A DNA stretch of 23,652 bases. Origin: Desulfocapsa sp. (GTDB lineage: Bacteria; Desulfobacterota; Desulfobulbia; Desulfobulbales; Desulfocapsaceae). The notes beneath the pieces were generated by a model that ran no database searches, was not told where the DNA came from, and saw only the letters and a list, made by a program, of their open reading frames with translations. The stretch spans positions 1 through 23,652 of the forward strand of contig DAOWDZ010000084.1 in the NCBI GenBank assembly GCA_030638765.1. The letters are read 5' to 3'. Made by a program: the position numbers and the translations under genes. Shown here piece after piece: positions 1-8,329 of this stretch (positions are counted from its first letter, which is position 1; each line of letters opens with the position of its first letter).

Positions 1-559
1 GGATATGGGGCGTAAGATATCTATCGATTCCGCAACTCTTATGAATAAGGGTCTTGAAGTGATTGAAGCCAAATGGCTCTTTGATGTCTCAGTGGACGAA
101 ATTCAAGTGGTTGTTCATCCTCAGTCCATTGTACATTCTCTTGTTGAATTTCAAGACGGGTCAGTTATTGCCCAACTTGGTATCCCTGATATGCGGATTC
201 CCATAGCATATGCTCTCTCGTATCCTCGACGTCTTCCCATGGAGTTGCCGGGATTGAACCTTGCGCAATGTTCAAAACTTGAATTTCATGATCCAGACTA
301 TGACAGGTTTCCAGCCCTTTCCCTTGCATTTACAGCCATTAATAAGGGCGGGGTTTTGCCGGCAGTTCTCAATGCTGCCAATGAAATCGCCGTTGATGCC
401 TTTTTAGATGAAAAAATTCCTTTCCTTGATATTGCGTCAACAGTGGCTACAGTTATGGAGCAAGTGCAGGAAGGAAGTGAAGATAAACTTGATGATATTC
501 TGGCAGCAGATCGTCGGGCACGTGATGTCGCAGCAACATTAATTAATGCCAGGATATAG
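1..559 (+). CDS. dxr: 1-deoxy-D-xylulose 5-phosphate reductoisomerase, C-terminal part (5' end outside window)
   Basis: Second enzyme of the MEP isoprenoid pathway; it converts DXP to 2-C-methyl-D-erythritol 4-phosphate with NADPH in the cytoplasm. The frame is open from the first base, so the window cuts the gene. The visible ~185 residues correspond to about the last half of the ~400-residue family. The segment [18 protein letters not shown] is the conserved catalytic and metal-binding region of Dxr. [17 protein letters not shown] is typical of the C-terminal helical domain. It sits directly upstream of rseP, an arrangement common in proteobacteria, and ispG of the same pathway lies three genes downstream. 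Only the missing N-terminus limits the call. Confidence 0.96.
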   Translation, partial: DMGRKISIDSATLMNKGLEVIEAKWLFDVSVDEIQVVVHPQSIVHSLVEFQDGSVIAQLGIPDMRIPIAYALSYPRRLPMELPGLNLAQCSKLEFHDPDYDRFPALSLAFTAINKGGVLPAVLNAANEIAVDAFLDEKIPFLDIASTVATVMEQVQEGSEDKLDDILAADRRARDVAATLINARI

Positions 560-593
560 AACTCACTCATAGCCCCCCAATCCAGGTTATTCC

Positions 594-1670
594 ATGAATA
601 CTGTCGTTTCATTTATTGCTTGTTTAGGCATTTTAATTTTTGTCCATGAACTGGGCCATTTTCTCTTTGCCAAATTGTTCAAGGTTAGGGTACTCAAATT
701 TTCCCTCGGCTTTGGTCCAAAACTGTTCAGTAAAACTGTTGGGGAAACCGAGTATCAGCTCAGCGCTCTTCCCCTTGGTGGATACGTTAAAATGTTTGGT
801 GAAAATCCAGACGAACAGGCCGATGCTGAAACTGACAGGCAGGCCTCTTTTGCTCACAAAACTGTGTGGCAGAGATTTCTTATTGTCCTTGCCGGTCCTT
901 TGTTTAATCTGCTCTTTAGTCTCGTCCTTTTCTTTTTTGTGTTTCTCTTTATGGGACTACCTGATAGTCGCGATACCACAAGAATTGGAAATGTATCAGC
1001 TGATTCACCCGCTGCTGTTGCCGGTGTTCTCGTTGGCGATACTATTCTTACCATAAACGGCCATCCCACAGAAAAGTGGATGGATGTCTTAACTCTGGTG
1101 AAGGAATCAAAAGGTGATCCTCTCGAATTTATGCTGGCACGAGATAACGAAGAAGTGAAGCTTGTTGTTACTCCTGCCATTAGTCCAGTGAAGAACATTT
1201 TTGGCGAAGAAGTAGAAGAGCGCTATATGATCGGCATCGTGCGTGCAGATGAGCTTTTTTATACACCGACGGGTCTAGTCGGTGCTTTTCAGGCCGCCTT
1301 TGCTCAAACATGGATGTATATCAGCCTTACAGTTCTAGGTTTTTTGAAATTAATCCAACAGGTAGTTCCTGTTTCTGAGCTTGGTGGCCCCATACTAATA
1401 GCGCAGATTGCCGGAAAGCAGATGCAGGCTGGATGGGTAAATTTTATCTTTTTTACAGGGTTACTCAGTGTAAATCTTGGTATCTTGAATCTTCTTCCCA
1501 TCCCGGTACTCGATGGTGGCCATTTGATGTTTTTAAGTTTTGAGGCAGTTCGGCGTAAACCGATGAGTGAAAAAATGCAGATATTTGCGCAGCAAATTGG
1601 CATTGCATTCCTTGGCGTTGCCATGATTTTTGTCTTCTACAATGATCTTGCAAGGATTTTTGGGTCGTGA
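594..1670 (+). CDS. rseP: RseP-type site-2 intramembrane zinc metalloprotease
   Basis: Membrane-embedded M50 protease, known from the family to cut anti-sigma factors and remnant signal peptides within the inner membrane. HELGH at residues 18-22 supplies the zinc-binding His18/His22 and catalytic Glu19 inside the first membrane segment. GPLFN (101-105) is the conserved second-segment motif. A PDZ-like domain spans roughly 125-205 with GVLVGDTILTING. The third zinc ligand is in NLLPIPVLDGG (299-309, Asp307). Length (358 aa) is close to the single-PDZ members; E. coli RseP has two PDZ domains and is longer. Its stop overlaps the start of tsaB by 4 nt, so the two are probably translationally coupled. 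No RseA/RpoE pair is visible here, so the substrate is unknown. Confidence 0.96.
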   Translation: MNTVVSFIACLGILIFVHELGHFLFAKLFKVRVLKFSLGFGPKLFSKTVGETEYQLSALPLGGYVKMFGENPDEQADAETDRQASFAHKTVWQRFLIVLAGPLFNLLFSLVLFFFVFLFMGLPDSRDTTRIGNVSADSPAAVAGVLVGDTILTINGHPTEKWMDVLTLVKESKGDPLEFMLARDNEEVKLVVTPAISPVKNIFGEEVEERYMIGIVRADELFYTPTGLVGAFQAAFAQTWMYISLTVLGFLKLIQQVVPVSELGGPILIAQIAGKQMQAGWVNFIFFTGLLSVNLGILNLLPIPVLDGGHLMFLSFEAVRRKPMSEKMQIFAQQIGIAFLGVAMIFVFYNDLARIFGS

Positions 1671-2389
1671 GCAGTGAGAACCCTCTGCTTCTCGCCGTTG
1701 ATACGGCAACATCATGCAGTACCGTGGCATTGACAACTGGTGATATGCATGATGGTGAACTTCTGGCAACGCTTACCCTTAATAGTAAGATAACACATTC
1801 GAGAAGGCTGCTCACAGGGATAGATTGGTTACTTTCTGAAAATAACATTGCCTGTGATGACATTGATGGCCTCGCCGTAGGCCTTGGCCCCGGATCGTTT
1901 ACCGGTTTACGTATCGCTATGGCAACCATGAAAGGAATGGCCACAGCGATGAATAAACCCCTTCTTGGATGTTCAACACTTGATGGTATGGCTTTGAATT
2001 GTTCAGGGGATAAACCTCTCTGTGTGGTACTTGATGCAAGAAAAAAAGAGGTCTACAGGCGTTGGTATGTAAAGGATGCTCATGACATGTATCGTCCCAG
2101 GGGGGCGATTAGGGCGTTAGTACCATCACAATTGCTAGATGAGATTACCGAACCGATCCTCATGGCTGGTGACGGACTTTTCAGCTATGGCGAATTCTTC
2201 AAAGAAAGTCTTGGAGAGCAGGTAACCATTGCACCGCTTCCATTACACTACCCATCAGCCACTGCGATTTCTTTTTTGTGCTGTGAACAGTTGAGGCGGG
2301 GTGATACAATGGACTTGGATTCAGCCTCTCCCCTGTATGTTCGAGCATCCGATGCAGAGCTCAGTCTTGTTAACAAAGAGAAACAGTAA
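1667..2389 (+). CDS. tsaB: tRNA threonylcarbamoyladenosine biosynthesis protein TsaB
   Basis: TsaB (YeaZ) is the ASKHA-fold partner that dimerises with TsaD to make t6A37 on ANN-decoding tRNAs. The N-terminus carries the phosphate-1 type motif LAVDTATSCSTVAL (residues 9-22), and the family hallmark GLGPGSFTGLRI is at 72-83. HSRRLL near residue 45 is also typical. The length of 240 aa is normal. The GTG start is supported by AAGGA at 1652-1656 and by the 4-nt GTGA overlap with the rseP stop. ispG begins 2 nt after its stop, so the three genes form a tight unit. Confidence 0.93.
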   Translation: MSSENPLLLAVDTATSCSTVALTTGDMHDGELLATLTLNSKITHSRRLLTGIDWLLSENNIACDDIDGLAVGLGPGSFTGLRIAMATMKGMATAMNKPLLGCSTLDGMALNCSGDKPLCVVLDARKKEVYRRWYVKDAHDMYRPRGAIRALVPSQLLDEITEPILMAGDGLFSYGEFFKESLGEQVTIAPLPLHYPSATAISFLCCEQLRRGDTMDLDSASPLYVRASDAELSLVNKEKQ

Positions 2390-2391
2390 AA

Positions 2392-3462
2392 ATGATACTT
2401 AGAAGACAGACTCGAAAAATTCATATTGGCAATGTACCCATTGGTGGAGACAGTCCCATCGCAGTCCAATCCATGACCAACACTGATACTCGCGATGTGG
2501 AAACAACCGTTGCCCAGATTGAACAGTTACAGGATGCGGGATGTGAGATAATTCGTGTTGCAGTGCTCGATCAGGATGCAGCCGTTGCCATTCGCTCAAT
2601 CAGAGATAGAATCTGTATTCCGCTGATTGCAGATATCCATTTTGACTATAGATTAGCCGTTGCAGCCATGGAAAATGGTGCTCAGGGGATACGTATTAAC
2701 CCAGGCAATCTTGGTGGTCCCGAAAAACTCTCAAAGGTTGTGGCTGCTGCAAAAACGCATAAGGTTCCCATTCGAGTGGGTGTCAATTCCGGTTCCATTG
2801 AAAAGGATCTCTTAAAAGAATTCGGCTATCCAAGTTCTGAAAAACCCACAGCTCTCATTGAAAGTGCCATGCGAAATGTACGGCTTCTTGAGGATCAGGG
2901 CTTTGAAGAGATTAAAATATCAATAAAATCTTCTGATACTCTCACCGCCATCAGTGGGTATCAGCAACTTTCAAAACTGACTGATTATCCACTGCATCTT
3001 GGCGTCACAGAAGCTGGTGGATTGATTGCTGGTACCGTAAAATCAAGTGTTGCACTTGGGATACTTCTACATCAGGGCATTGGTGATACTTTCAGAATTT
3101 CACTTACCCGTGATCCTGTCGAAGAGATCCGAGTCTGTTTTGAACTGCTTCGATCACTCAAAATACGAGAACGTGGTCCTGAGTTAATATCATGCCCGAC
3201 CTGCGGCAGAACTCAAATTGATCTCTTCTCCATTGCAGAAGAGGTGGAGAATTATGTGCAAACCATGACAAAACAGATCAAAGTGGCTGTTATGGGATGC
3301 GTTGTCAACGGGCCGGGTGAAGCAAAAGAGGCCGATATTGGAATTGCAGGTGGTAATGGAGTTGGCATTATCTTTAAAAAGGGTGTGTTGTATAAAAAAG
3401 TTAAGGAAGAAGAGTTGCTCGACACTTTTTTAGCAGAACTTAAAAAAATAGAACAAGCATAA
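2392..3462 (+). CDS. ispG: 4-hydroxy-3-methylbut-2-enyl diphosphate synthase (flavodoxin/ferredoxin)
   Basis: Penultimate MEP-pathway enzyme, a [4Fe-4S] protein that reductively opens MEcPP to HMBPP. The N-terminal TIM-barrel starts with RRQTRKIHIGNVPIGG and contains VQSMTNTDTRD (25-35). The C-terminal ferredoxin-like domain holds the cluster ligands Cys268 and Cys271 (CPTC) and Cys303 (MGCVVNGPGEA), with Glu310 as the likely fourth ligand. At 356 aa it is the compact bacterial two-domain form, without the insert of plant and some bacterial versions. It is packed between tsaB and proS; the AAAGAG within the tsaB end can serve as its ribosome site. Confidence 0.97.
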   Translation: MILRRQTRKIHIGNVPIGGDSPIAVQSMTNTDTRDVETTVAQIEQLQDAGCEIIRVAVLDQDAAVAIRSIRDRICIPLIADIHFDYRLAVAAMENGAQGIRINPGNLGGPEKLSKVVAAAKTHKVPIRVGVNSGSIEKDLLKEFGYPSSEKPTALIESAMRNVRLLEDQGFEEIKISIKSSDTLTAISGYQQLSKLTDYPLHLGVTEAGGLIAGTVKSSVALGILLHQGIGDTFRISLTRDPVEEIRVCFELLRSLKIRERGPELISCPTCGRTQIDLFSIAEEVENYVQTMTKQIKVAVMGCVVNGPGEAKEADIGIAGGNGVGIIFKKGVLYKKVKEEELLDTFLAELKKIEQA

Positions 3463-3479
3463 TAACAGGTAAATACGAA

Positions 3480-5192
3480 ATGAGATTTTCACAGTCACTT
3501 ATCCCCACACTCAAAGAGACTCCTGCTGAAGCAGAGGTTGCAAGTCATCGTCTTCTGTTGCGCGCTGGTTTTATACGAAAACTCACCGCAGGTATCTACA
3601 CCTATCTCCCCCTTGGCCTTGCCGCGATTCGCAAGGTTGAGAACATCGTACGTGAAGAGATGAACAGAGCGGGTGCGCAGGAGCTTCTGATGCCCATGGT
3701 ACAGCCTGCTGATCTTTGGCATGAGACAGGGCGCTATGAAAAATATGGACCTGAGTTGCTCAGGTTTGTGGATAGGCATGACAGAGAGTCCTGTCTTGGA
3801 CCAACCCATGAAGAGGTTATCACCGATCTGGTTCGGCGTGAAATTCGATCATATCGTGATCTCCCTATTAACCTGTATCAGATTCAGACCAAATTCCGTG
3901 ATGAAATAAGGCCACGATTCGGGTTAATGCGTGGTCGTGAATTTATCATGAAAGATGCCTATTCCTTTGATGTTGATGATGCAGCTGCAGGGGAAGCATA
4001 TCAGAACATGTATAATGCCTACAAACGGATTTTTACTCGATGTGGACTGGATTTTCGTCCAGTTGAGGCGGATTCTGGAACAATAGGCGGTAGTTTTTCG
4101 CACGAATTTATGGTTCTTGCTGATACCGGCGAAGACACTTTGGTTATCTGCTCAAGTTGTGACTATGCCGCCAATAGTGAAAAGGCAGAAGTTGCAAAAG
4201 CTACAGCGGATGAGAGTCCCATGCTTGATACTGAAAAGGTAGAAACTCCAGGTAAACGAAAAGTTCCTGCCGTGTGTGAGTTTATGAAGATTAAGCCGGA
4301 AGAACTCGTCAAAACCATGGTGTATCAGGCAGATGATGAGGCTGTAGCTGTGTTGGTTCGAGGTGATCGTGAAGTACAGGAAGTAAAACTCAAAAATCTC
4401 CTTGGCTGCGCCGATGTCGAAATGCTTGATGATAAAGGTGTATATGATGCAACTGGTGTTCCCACTGGATATCTTGGGCCTGTTGGTATTAAAGTGAAAC
4501 TTCTGGTTGATAATGAAGTGGCTGCCATGCGTAACTTTGTGGTTGGTGCCAATGAGAAGAATCACCATCTGATTAATGTTAATATCGGGCGTGATTTTGA
4601 GCCATTTGCTGTTGCTGATTTGCGCCAGATTACCATCGATGATCCCTGTCCTGCATGTGGTGGAACCCTGACCATGAAAGAGGGCATTGAGGTCGGTCAT
4701 GTCTTTAAGCTGGGTACTGGGTATTCAGAATCCATGAACGCTGTTTTTCAGGATAGTGACGGCCAGGATAAACCCATTGTCATGGGGTGTTACGGAATAG
4801 GTGTTAGTCGGATTGTGGCTGCTGCAATTGAGCAGAATCATGATGAAAATGGAATAATATTCCCCATGCCACTGGCTCCAATGCAGGTGATTTTGTTAAA
4901 TCTTGGTTTGAAAAATGAGCAGATTACCGAGGCTGCCGAAGTTCTCTATGCTGAGCTTCAGGAAAAAGGTGTTGATGTTCTCCTTGATGACCGTGACGAA
5001 CGTCCAGGTTCCAAATTTAAGGATGCGGATCTGCTTGGAATACCCCTGCGGGTAACGGTTGGTAAACGTCTCACTCAAGATGGTGTTATGGAGCTTCGTT
5101 TACGCAAAGACGGTACTGTTGAAGAAATTGAGCCAGCTCAGATGACTGCTCGGTTAGTCGAATTAATAAATGCAGCAATGATTGAAGGTTGA
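3480..5192 (+). CDS. proS: Proline--tRNA ligase (bacterial type, with editing insertion domain)
   Basis: Class II aminoacyl-tRNA synthetase that charges tRNA-Pro. LGPTHEEV (106-113) and the motif 2 stretch from TKFRDEIRPRFG to EFIMKD (137-159) form the active site. Motif 3 is VMGCYGIGVSR (434-444). Between motifs 2 and 3 lies the INS editing domain (about 225-405), the mark of bacterial-type ProRS, which hydrolyses Ala-tRNA-Pro. Cys pairs CSSC (224-227) and CPAC (390-393) bracket this insert. The anticodon-binding domain fills about 470-570. Length (570 aa) is normal. The ribosome site is weak (AGGT about 10 nt upstream). It lies 17 nt after ispG and 18 nt before rel. Confidence 0.97.
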   Translation: MRFSQSLIPTLKETPAEAEVASHRLLLRAGFIRKLTAGIYTYLPLGLAAIRKVENIVREEMNRAGAQELLMPMVQPADLWHETGRYEKYGPELLRFVDRHDRESCLGPTHEEVITDLVRREIRSYRDLPINLYQIQTKFRDEIRPRFGLMRGREFIMKDAYSFDVDDAAAGEAYQNMYNAYKRIFTRCGLDFRPVEADSGTIGGSFSHEFMVLADTGEDTLVICSSCDYAANSEKAEVAKATADESPMLDTEKVETPGKRKVPAVCEFMKIKPEELVKTMVYQADDEAVAVLVRGDREVQEVKLKNLLGCADVEMLDDKGVYDATGVPTGYLGPVGIKVKLLVDNEVAAMRNFVVGANEKNHHLINVNIGRDFEPFAVADLRQITIDDPCPACGGTLTMKEGIEVGHVFKLGTGYSESMNAVFQDSDGQDKPIVMGCYGIGVSRIVAAAIEQNHDENGIIFPMPLAPMQVILLNLGLKNEQITEAAEVLYAELQEKGVDVLLDDRDERPGSKFKDADLLGIPLRVTVGKRLTQDGVMELRLRKDGTVEEIEPAQMTARLVELINAAMIEG

Positions 5193-5210
5193 TAAGGGAA
5201 GTTCAACGTT

Positions 5211-7379
5211 ATGATAAATCAGGAAGGCCTGAAAATCCTGACCAGTAGTTACTTGAAAGGTGTCGATCTCAGCCCTATTGACAGGGCCTGGGATCTTGCC
5301 GTTGCTGTCCATAGCGATAAGCAGCACTTTTCAGGAACGCCTTATCTGGATCATACTCTCCATGTAGCGTCAACACTTGCGTCCATGCATTTGGATTTGG
5401 AAACCATCGTGGCAGGGCTGCTTCATGGTGTCCTTAAAGAGGGAGTTGATCTTTCTGAACTGCGTAAAAAATTTGGTGATGGTGTTGCCAGTATCGTGGA
5501 TGGCTGTACTCGTATCACGAACGTTCATTATAATTCCAAGCTGAATCATCAGGCTGACAACGTCAGAAAAATGCTCCTGGCGATTGCCACTGACGTACGG
5601 GTGTTGCTGGTAAAACTTGCCGATAGATTGCAGGATATGTGTCTTCTTGACACAGTGGAAAAGGAACGTCAGCGAGAAATTGCCAGAGAGACAAAAGATC
5701 TCTATGCCCCCCTTGCTTCACGTCTTGGCATTGACTGGATGAAGCGGGAGCTTGAAGATCTCTCTTTTCAGTTTTTATATCCCGAAGAATACCTTGATCT
5801 TGTCACAAACCTTGAAAGTTCACTTGAAGAGCGACAGAATTATGTGGATGAAGTCATCTCCATTTTCCATAAAAAACTTGCCGAAAACAATGTGTCCCCC
5901 ACACGTATCATTGGCCGTCCTAAACATCTTTTTTCCATCTATAAAAAACTGGTAGCTCAGCAAATTCCACTGGAAAGGGTGTACGATAAGGTTGCTTTTC
6001 GTATCATTGTTAACAGCGTAAAGGAATGCTATGAGGCACTTGGTGTCATTCATGCTAACTGGTCGCCGGTACAGGGACGTATCAAAGATTTCATTTCTGT
6101 TCCGAAAGCAAATAATTATCAATCAATGCATACCACTGTTGTGGGTCCAAGAGAGCATTTTATTGAAGTTCAGATTCGTACAGAAGAGATGGATCGCATT
6201 GCAATGGAAGGGGTTGCTGCACATTGGGCGTATAAAGAAGGGCAGAACGCCAATAATAACGACACTAAACTTTTCAAAGATCTGAAAGATTTAGTCAAAA
6301 CGTTGCAGGAAGTAGACGATCCGAAGGAATTTCTCGAATCCGTTCACGGTGAGCTGGATAAACCTGAGGTATACGCCCTCACGCCTGCCGGTGAGGTAAA
6401 AGAGTTCCCTGTTAATTCGACCCCCATTGATTTTGCCTATTCTATACATACTGAAGTCGGTGATCATTGTGTTGGAGCTAAGGTAAACAGAAAGCTTGTC
6501 CCACTGAAGTATATTATTCAGAACGGGGACATCATAGAGATTGTCACTTCCAAACAACAGCGTCCAAGAAGAGGGTGGCTTGAACTGGCGAAAACCAGTC
6601 GTGCAAGATCCAGAGTACGTTCCTGGCTTCGCAAAGAAGATCGTGAAAAGGCGTTGAATCTTGGTCGTGAAATTTGCGAGAAAGAGCTGAAACATTACGG
6701 TACTACTCTGAAAAAACTGGTGAAGAGTGGTCACGTTAAACTTCTCCTGAAAGACTTGCATTGCAATTCCCTGGAAGATATGTTGGCTAAGGTCGGAAGC
6801 GGGATGATAACACTTCCACATCTCGTAAAAACTCTTCAGCCACCTGAAATTGTAAAAGAAGAAGAGACACGACGACTCAGAGAGAAACTCCCTGCGATTG
6901 AAAAACAGGGAGATAGCTCACAGGAACGTAAAAAAACAACATCTGGTTCAGCTATTCATATCGATGGAATTGATGATATGATGATTAAAATCAGCCGTTG
7001 TTGTAATCCTGTTCCCGGGGATGCTATTATGGGGTTCGTGACTAATGGCAGGGGGATTTCTGTCCATAAAGCAAAATGTGTAAACCTGCTTGCCACTGAT
7101 CCGCAACGTTGGATGGAAGTGGATTGGGCCACCAATCAGGAGAACGGGCATCGGGTTGAAATTCAGGTCAGTGCTGAAAACGGAAAAGGTGTTTTTGCTG
7201 CAATAAGCAACATGATCAGTACAGATGATGCCGATATTCTGGAAATATCAGCGCATACCACTCCTGCTGATACTGCTGATTTTCATATAGCAGTGGAAGT
7301 TGAGAGCTTGCAGCATTTACAAAGAGTTCTTCAGCATCTACGCCAGATGGAGCAGGTAATTACAGCTCGCAGGGTATAG
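5211..7379 (+). CDS. RelA/SpoT family (p)ppGpp synthetase with degenerate hydrolase domain
   Basis: Long RSH protein making the stringent-response alarmone (p)ppGpp. Domain order: pseudo-HD hydrolase (about 20-190), synthetase (about 225-345), TGS (about 385-450), helical region, CC/zinc-finger domain with Cys597, Cys598 and Cys623, and a C-terminal ACT/RRM (about 645-722). The synthetase looks intact: GRIKDFISVPKANNYQS carries an RXKD motif (Arg290-Lys292-Asp293) and EVQIRT (319-324) follows. In the HD domain, His48, His72 and Asp138 remain, but the streptococcal Rel signature HDVVED reads HGVLKE (72-77) and RLHNM reads RLQDM. Metal ligand and catalytic acid positions are therefore changed. 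I infer a synthetase with little or no hydrolase activity, so I leave the relA/spoT symbol open. AAGGGAAG about 10 nt before the ATG is a good ribosome site. Confidence 0.93.
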   Translation: MINQEGLKILTSSYLKGVDLSPIDRAWDLAVAVHSDKQHFSGTPYLDHTLHVASTLASMHLDLETIVAGLLHGVLKEGVDLSELRKKFGDGVASIVDGCTRITNVHYNSKLNHQADNVRKMLLAIATDVRVLLVKLADRLQDMCLLDTVEKERQREIARETKDLYAPLASRLGIDWMKRELEDLSFQFLYPEEYLDLVTNLESSLEERQNYVDEVISIFHKKLAENNVSPTRIIGRPKHLFSIYKKLVAQQIPLERVYDKVAFRIIVNSVKECYEALGVIHANWSPVQGRIKDFISVPKANNYQSMHTTVVGPREHFIEVQIRTEEMDRIAMEGVAAHWAYKEGQNANNNDTKLFKDLKDLVKTLQEVDDPKEFLESVHGELDKPEVYALTPAGEVKEFPVNSTPIDFAYSIHTEVGDHCVGAKVNRKLVPLKYIIQNGDIIEIVTSKQQRPRRGWLELAKTSRARSRVRSWLRKEDREKALNLGREICEKELKHYGTTLKKLVKSGHVKLLLKDLHCNSLEDMLAKVGSGMITLPHLVKTLQPPEIVKEEETRRLREKLPAIEKQGDSSQERKKTTSGSAIHIDGIDDMMIKISRCCNPVPGDAIMGFVTNGRGISVHKAKCVNLLATDPQRWMEVDWATNQENGHRVEIQVSAENGKGVFAAISNMISTDDADILEISAHTTPADTADFHIAVEVESLQHLQRVLQHLRQMEQVITARRV

Positions 7380-7443
7380 ATTGTAACTATATGTTTGCAG
7401 GATATTGAGTGCAGTTAACATAAATTTCTTAAGGGAGATGAGT

Positions 7444-7719
7444 GTGAAAGAAAATATTACGGCAATGTACGCCAGGAAAAACTTTGGTCGGTTACTGGAT
7501 AAAACAGCCCTTCTTGGCGAATCCTATGTTATTGAACGAGCCGGTCGTCCTATGGCAGCATTAGTCTCTGTTGATCGACTCGAAGAACTGCAGGCTGGTG
7601 GTGTGGCCATGGATGAAGCTCTTGAGAAACTTATAAAAAAAATCAAAGGCTCCAAGTCGAAGAAACTTGAGAAGGCAATCGCTGAAGCAAGAGAAGTAGC
7701 GGCAGCTCTTCTTCTCTAG
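7444..7719 (+). CDS. Phd/YefM family antitoxin-like protein
   Basis: Small DNA-binding protein of the Phd/YefM type. ARKNFGRLLD, then YVIERAGRPMAALVS and DRLEEL, follow the family pattern of an N-terminal dimerisation/DNA-binding domain. The rest is Lys/Glu/Ala-rich helix, where toxin binding would occur. I chose the GTG at 7444 because AAGGGAG (7431-7437) lies 6 nt upstream; the ATG at 7438 abuts that site and the TTG at 7405 lacks one. The protein is then 91 aa. No Doc, YoeB, RelE or PIN-like toxin follows; the next gene is a zinc-ribbon/Smr protein. It may be a solitary transcription regulator, or pair with a toxin elsewhere. Confidence 0.8.
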   Translation: MKENITAMYARKNFGRLLDKTALLGESYVIERAGRPMAALVSVDRLEELQAGGVAMDEALEKLIKKIKGSKSKKLEKAIAEAREVAAALLL

Positions 7720-7734
7720 TCTCTTTTTTTGTCC

Positions 7735-8199
7735 ATGCATTCCTGTTGTCAAATCTGCGGTAACGAAATTGATTCCCGAGCCGTACAGTGTCCCTATTGT
7801 GGAAGTGATCAGAAAAGTGGCGGACAGGGACAGAGGAAGCCTCAGAAAAAATCATTTTATCAAAAAACGGTTAATCTTGAACAGGGACTGCCAACTGTGG
7901 CTCAGGCATTGAGTCGATTGCAGCAGGAAATACAAACTGCCCGTAATGAACAGATAAGTGTGCTTACGTTCATTCATGGTTACGGTTCCACTGGTAAAGG
8001 TGGTGCCATTCGTCTGGAATCCAGGAAGACTCTGGAGTACTTGAAAAGTTGTTCTAAAATTGGAGATGTTATTTTTGGTGAGGATTTTAATCGTCGTCAC
8101 GGAAAAATAAAACAACTCCTCCATCGGTTTCCCGATCTGACACGTCATCCCCATCTTAATAATCATAATAAGGGTATAACCCTCGTGGTACTGTTTTAA
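7735..8199 (+). CDS. Zinc-ribbon plus Smr-domain protein
   Basis: About 154 aa. The N-terminus has a zinc-ribbon pattern, CQIC (residues 5-8) and CPYC (19-22). A basic, low-complexity linker runs to about residue 40. The C-terminal half is Smr-like: IHGYGSTGKGG (about 80-90) matches the HGxG core of Smr, the domain found at the end of MutS2 and in stand-alone nucleases. The usual upstream LDLHG motif is degenerate here (VNLEQG). The family is linked to nucleic-acid cleavage and, for some members, collided ribosomes; a specific role here is not shown. The start is uncertain: ATG 7735 or TTG 7729, neither with a clear ribosome site. It lies 15 nt after the antitoxin gene. Confidence 0.72.
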   Translation: MHSCCQICGNEIDSRAVQCPYCGSDQKSGGQGQRKPQKKSFYQKTVNLEQGLPTVAQALSRLQQEIQTARNEQISVLTFIHGYGSTGKGGAIRLESRKTLEYLKSCSKIGDVIFGEDFNRRHGKIKQLLHRFPDLTRHPHLNNHNKGITLVVLF

Positions 8200-8219
8200 A
8201 GGTGTCGTATCTGTACCAC
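8185..8219 (+). repeat. Inverted repeat across the stop of the Smr gene
   Basis: GTGGTAC (8185-8191) and GTACCAC (8213-8219) are perfect 7-bp inverted arms around a 21-nt loop that contains the stop codon. No T-run follows, so it is not a canonical intrinsic terminator; it may stabilise the transcript end, be an operator, or be chance. Confidence 0.3.
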
Positions 8220-8292
8220 AATGTAATCGAACCTTGCACGATGCTAATGAATGCTTATTTGTTAATTGGTTAGTGTAGTGCTAAATGTGACT

Positions 8293-8298
8293 TAATAT
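8293..8298 (+). promoter_or_regulatory. Possible -10 element upstream of the FKBP gene
   Basis: TAATAT lies 32 bp before the ATG of the prolyl isomerase in an AT-rich 130-bp gap, as expected if that gene has its own promoter. The best -35 candidate (TTGGTT, 8266-8271) is 21 bp away, too far for an ideal sigma-70 promoter, so this is a weak call. Confidence 0.25.
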
Positions 8299-8329
8299 AA
8301 CAAAATCCGAATTTTAAAGGAGTTTATAA

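Noticed and set aside
4152..4700. 182-codon minus-strand frame inside proS
   Set aside because: It lies wholly within the editing domain coding region of proS, has no family motif, and looks like a shadow of codon bias.
8170..8219. Intrinsic terminator after the Smr gene
   Set aside because: Inverted arms exist, but the loop is 21 nt and no T-run follows; kept only as a repeat.
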